Shown here: positions 34,880 to 35,199 of the stretch, piece after piece
Position numbering within the stretch: position 1 is the stretch's first letter
Layout: every line of letters starts with the position of its first letter
Source of the DNA: CAXRGH01 sp964230195
GTDB lineage: Bacteria; Pseudomonadota; Gammaproteobacteria; Enterobacterales; Alteromonadaceae
Assembly: GCA_964230195.1 (NCBI GenBank)
Contig: CAXRGH010000188.1
Location: 1 to 35,199, forward strand
Reading direction: 5' to 3'
DNA: 35,199 nt
Made by a program: the position numbers and the translations under genes
The notes under the pieces: model-generated
Seen by the model: the letters and a program-made list of their open reading frames with translations, nothing else
Database searches by the model: none
What the model was told of the DNA's origin: nothing

Positions 34880-35199
34880 GTATATTCCCATTTTACAGTG
34901 CACCACAGAAGTCGCAGCGTTTTTGTTATTGATATTTTGACTTGTATTTCTAGCTGAATAATATGACAGAAATGCGATTGAATGAAAATTAAAGAAAAAA
35001 CTATTACGCTCACAGACATGCAATGTTAAAAACAAATCTATTTGTGTCTTTATTGCGACGAATTAAACACATCGACCAGCTTGCATATGACTGGAAAACT
35101 AGTGCGCCGTCATATTCTTTGTTGTCAAGCAATTATATTTTTACTAGTATGAATAATATTATACAAATACTAGCTGTTTACTGAATTAGCCAATCTCCC
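34880..35199. other. AT-rich region upstream of the lipoprotein gene
   Basis: 320 bases to the window edge without a supported gene. It contains the putative promoter at 34958-34986 and, near the edge, an inverted repeat CTAGTAT/ATACTAG (35144-35150 with 35167-35173) around AT-rich sequence. Confidence 0.5.
34958..34986 (-). promoter_or_regulatory. Putative promoter of the lipoprotein gene
   Basis: On the minus strand TTCATT (34981-34986) and TATTAT (34958-34963) are separated by 17 bases; the -10 matches in five of six positions, the -35 poorly. Transcription would start near 34951, which supports the internal ATG at 34879. Confidence 0.4.

Noticed and set aside
34950..34975. Pho-box-like CTGTCAT upstream of the phytase-like lipoprotein
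   Set aside because: Only one half-repeat is present; the expected second copy at 11-base spacing does not match.

Overview
The window reads as chromosomal DNA of a gammaproteobacterium, most likely a marine member of the Alteromonadales or Vibrionales-like lineages (inference from gene content: a K+-type membrane pyrophosphatase beside a soluble one, mpl-ubiX, yceJ-yceI, a ThiD-ThiE fusion operon, and a YajR-type transporter between ssb and uvrA). Base composition is moderate and even. I see no rRNA, tRNA, insertion sequence, prophage module, CRISPR array or broken gene.

Left part (1-12225, all minus strand): an edge-truncated metallo-beta-lactamase-fold hydrolase, then a three-gene unit for secreted proteins. 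In transcription order these are a 130-residue exported protein, a 410-residue fibre-like protein ending in a Peptidase_S74 intramolecular chaperone domain, and a 3231-residue multidomain surface protein (Ig-like, cadherin-like/Tandem-95, VCBS, HYR-like, Calx-beta-like, choice-of-anchor U) with a GlyGly-CTERM-like C-terminal sorting signal. The gaps are 2 and 35 bases, so this looks like one operon. It is the part most likely to be an undescribed system.

Middle (12226-26865): ssb with its terminator, a YajR-like MFS transporter transcribed into ssb, divergent uvrA, a YbgC-like thioesterase, a DUF3299 protein, and a pyrophosphate control point where soluble ppa and membrane hppA diverge from a shared 242-base region holding a 10-base inverted repeat. 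After that come an orphan type IV pilin-like protein, cytochrome b561 plus YceI, a strong bidirectional terminator, fructose-1,6-bisphosphatase, and the mpl-ubiX pair (murein peptide recycling; prenylated flavin for ubiquinone synthesis).

Right part (26893-34879, minus strand): a complete thiamine operon thiC-thiDE-thiF-thiS-thiG-thiH with overlapping or nearly touching genes, preceded by a TPP riboswitch. It encodes both the pyrimidine branch (ThiC, ThiD) and the thiazole branch (ThiF, ThiS, ThiG, ThiH), plus the joining enzyme ThiE. Upstream of the riboswitch lies a putative beta-propeller lipoprotein. Several starts were moved inward from the longest reading frame because of a better ribosome binding site or a clearer family N-terminus (MFS, DUF3299, pilin, mpl, thiS, thiC, lipoprotein).
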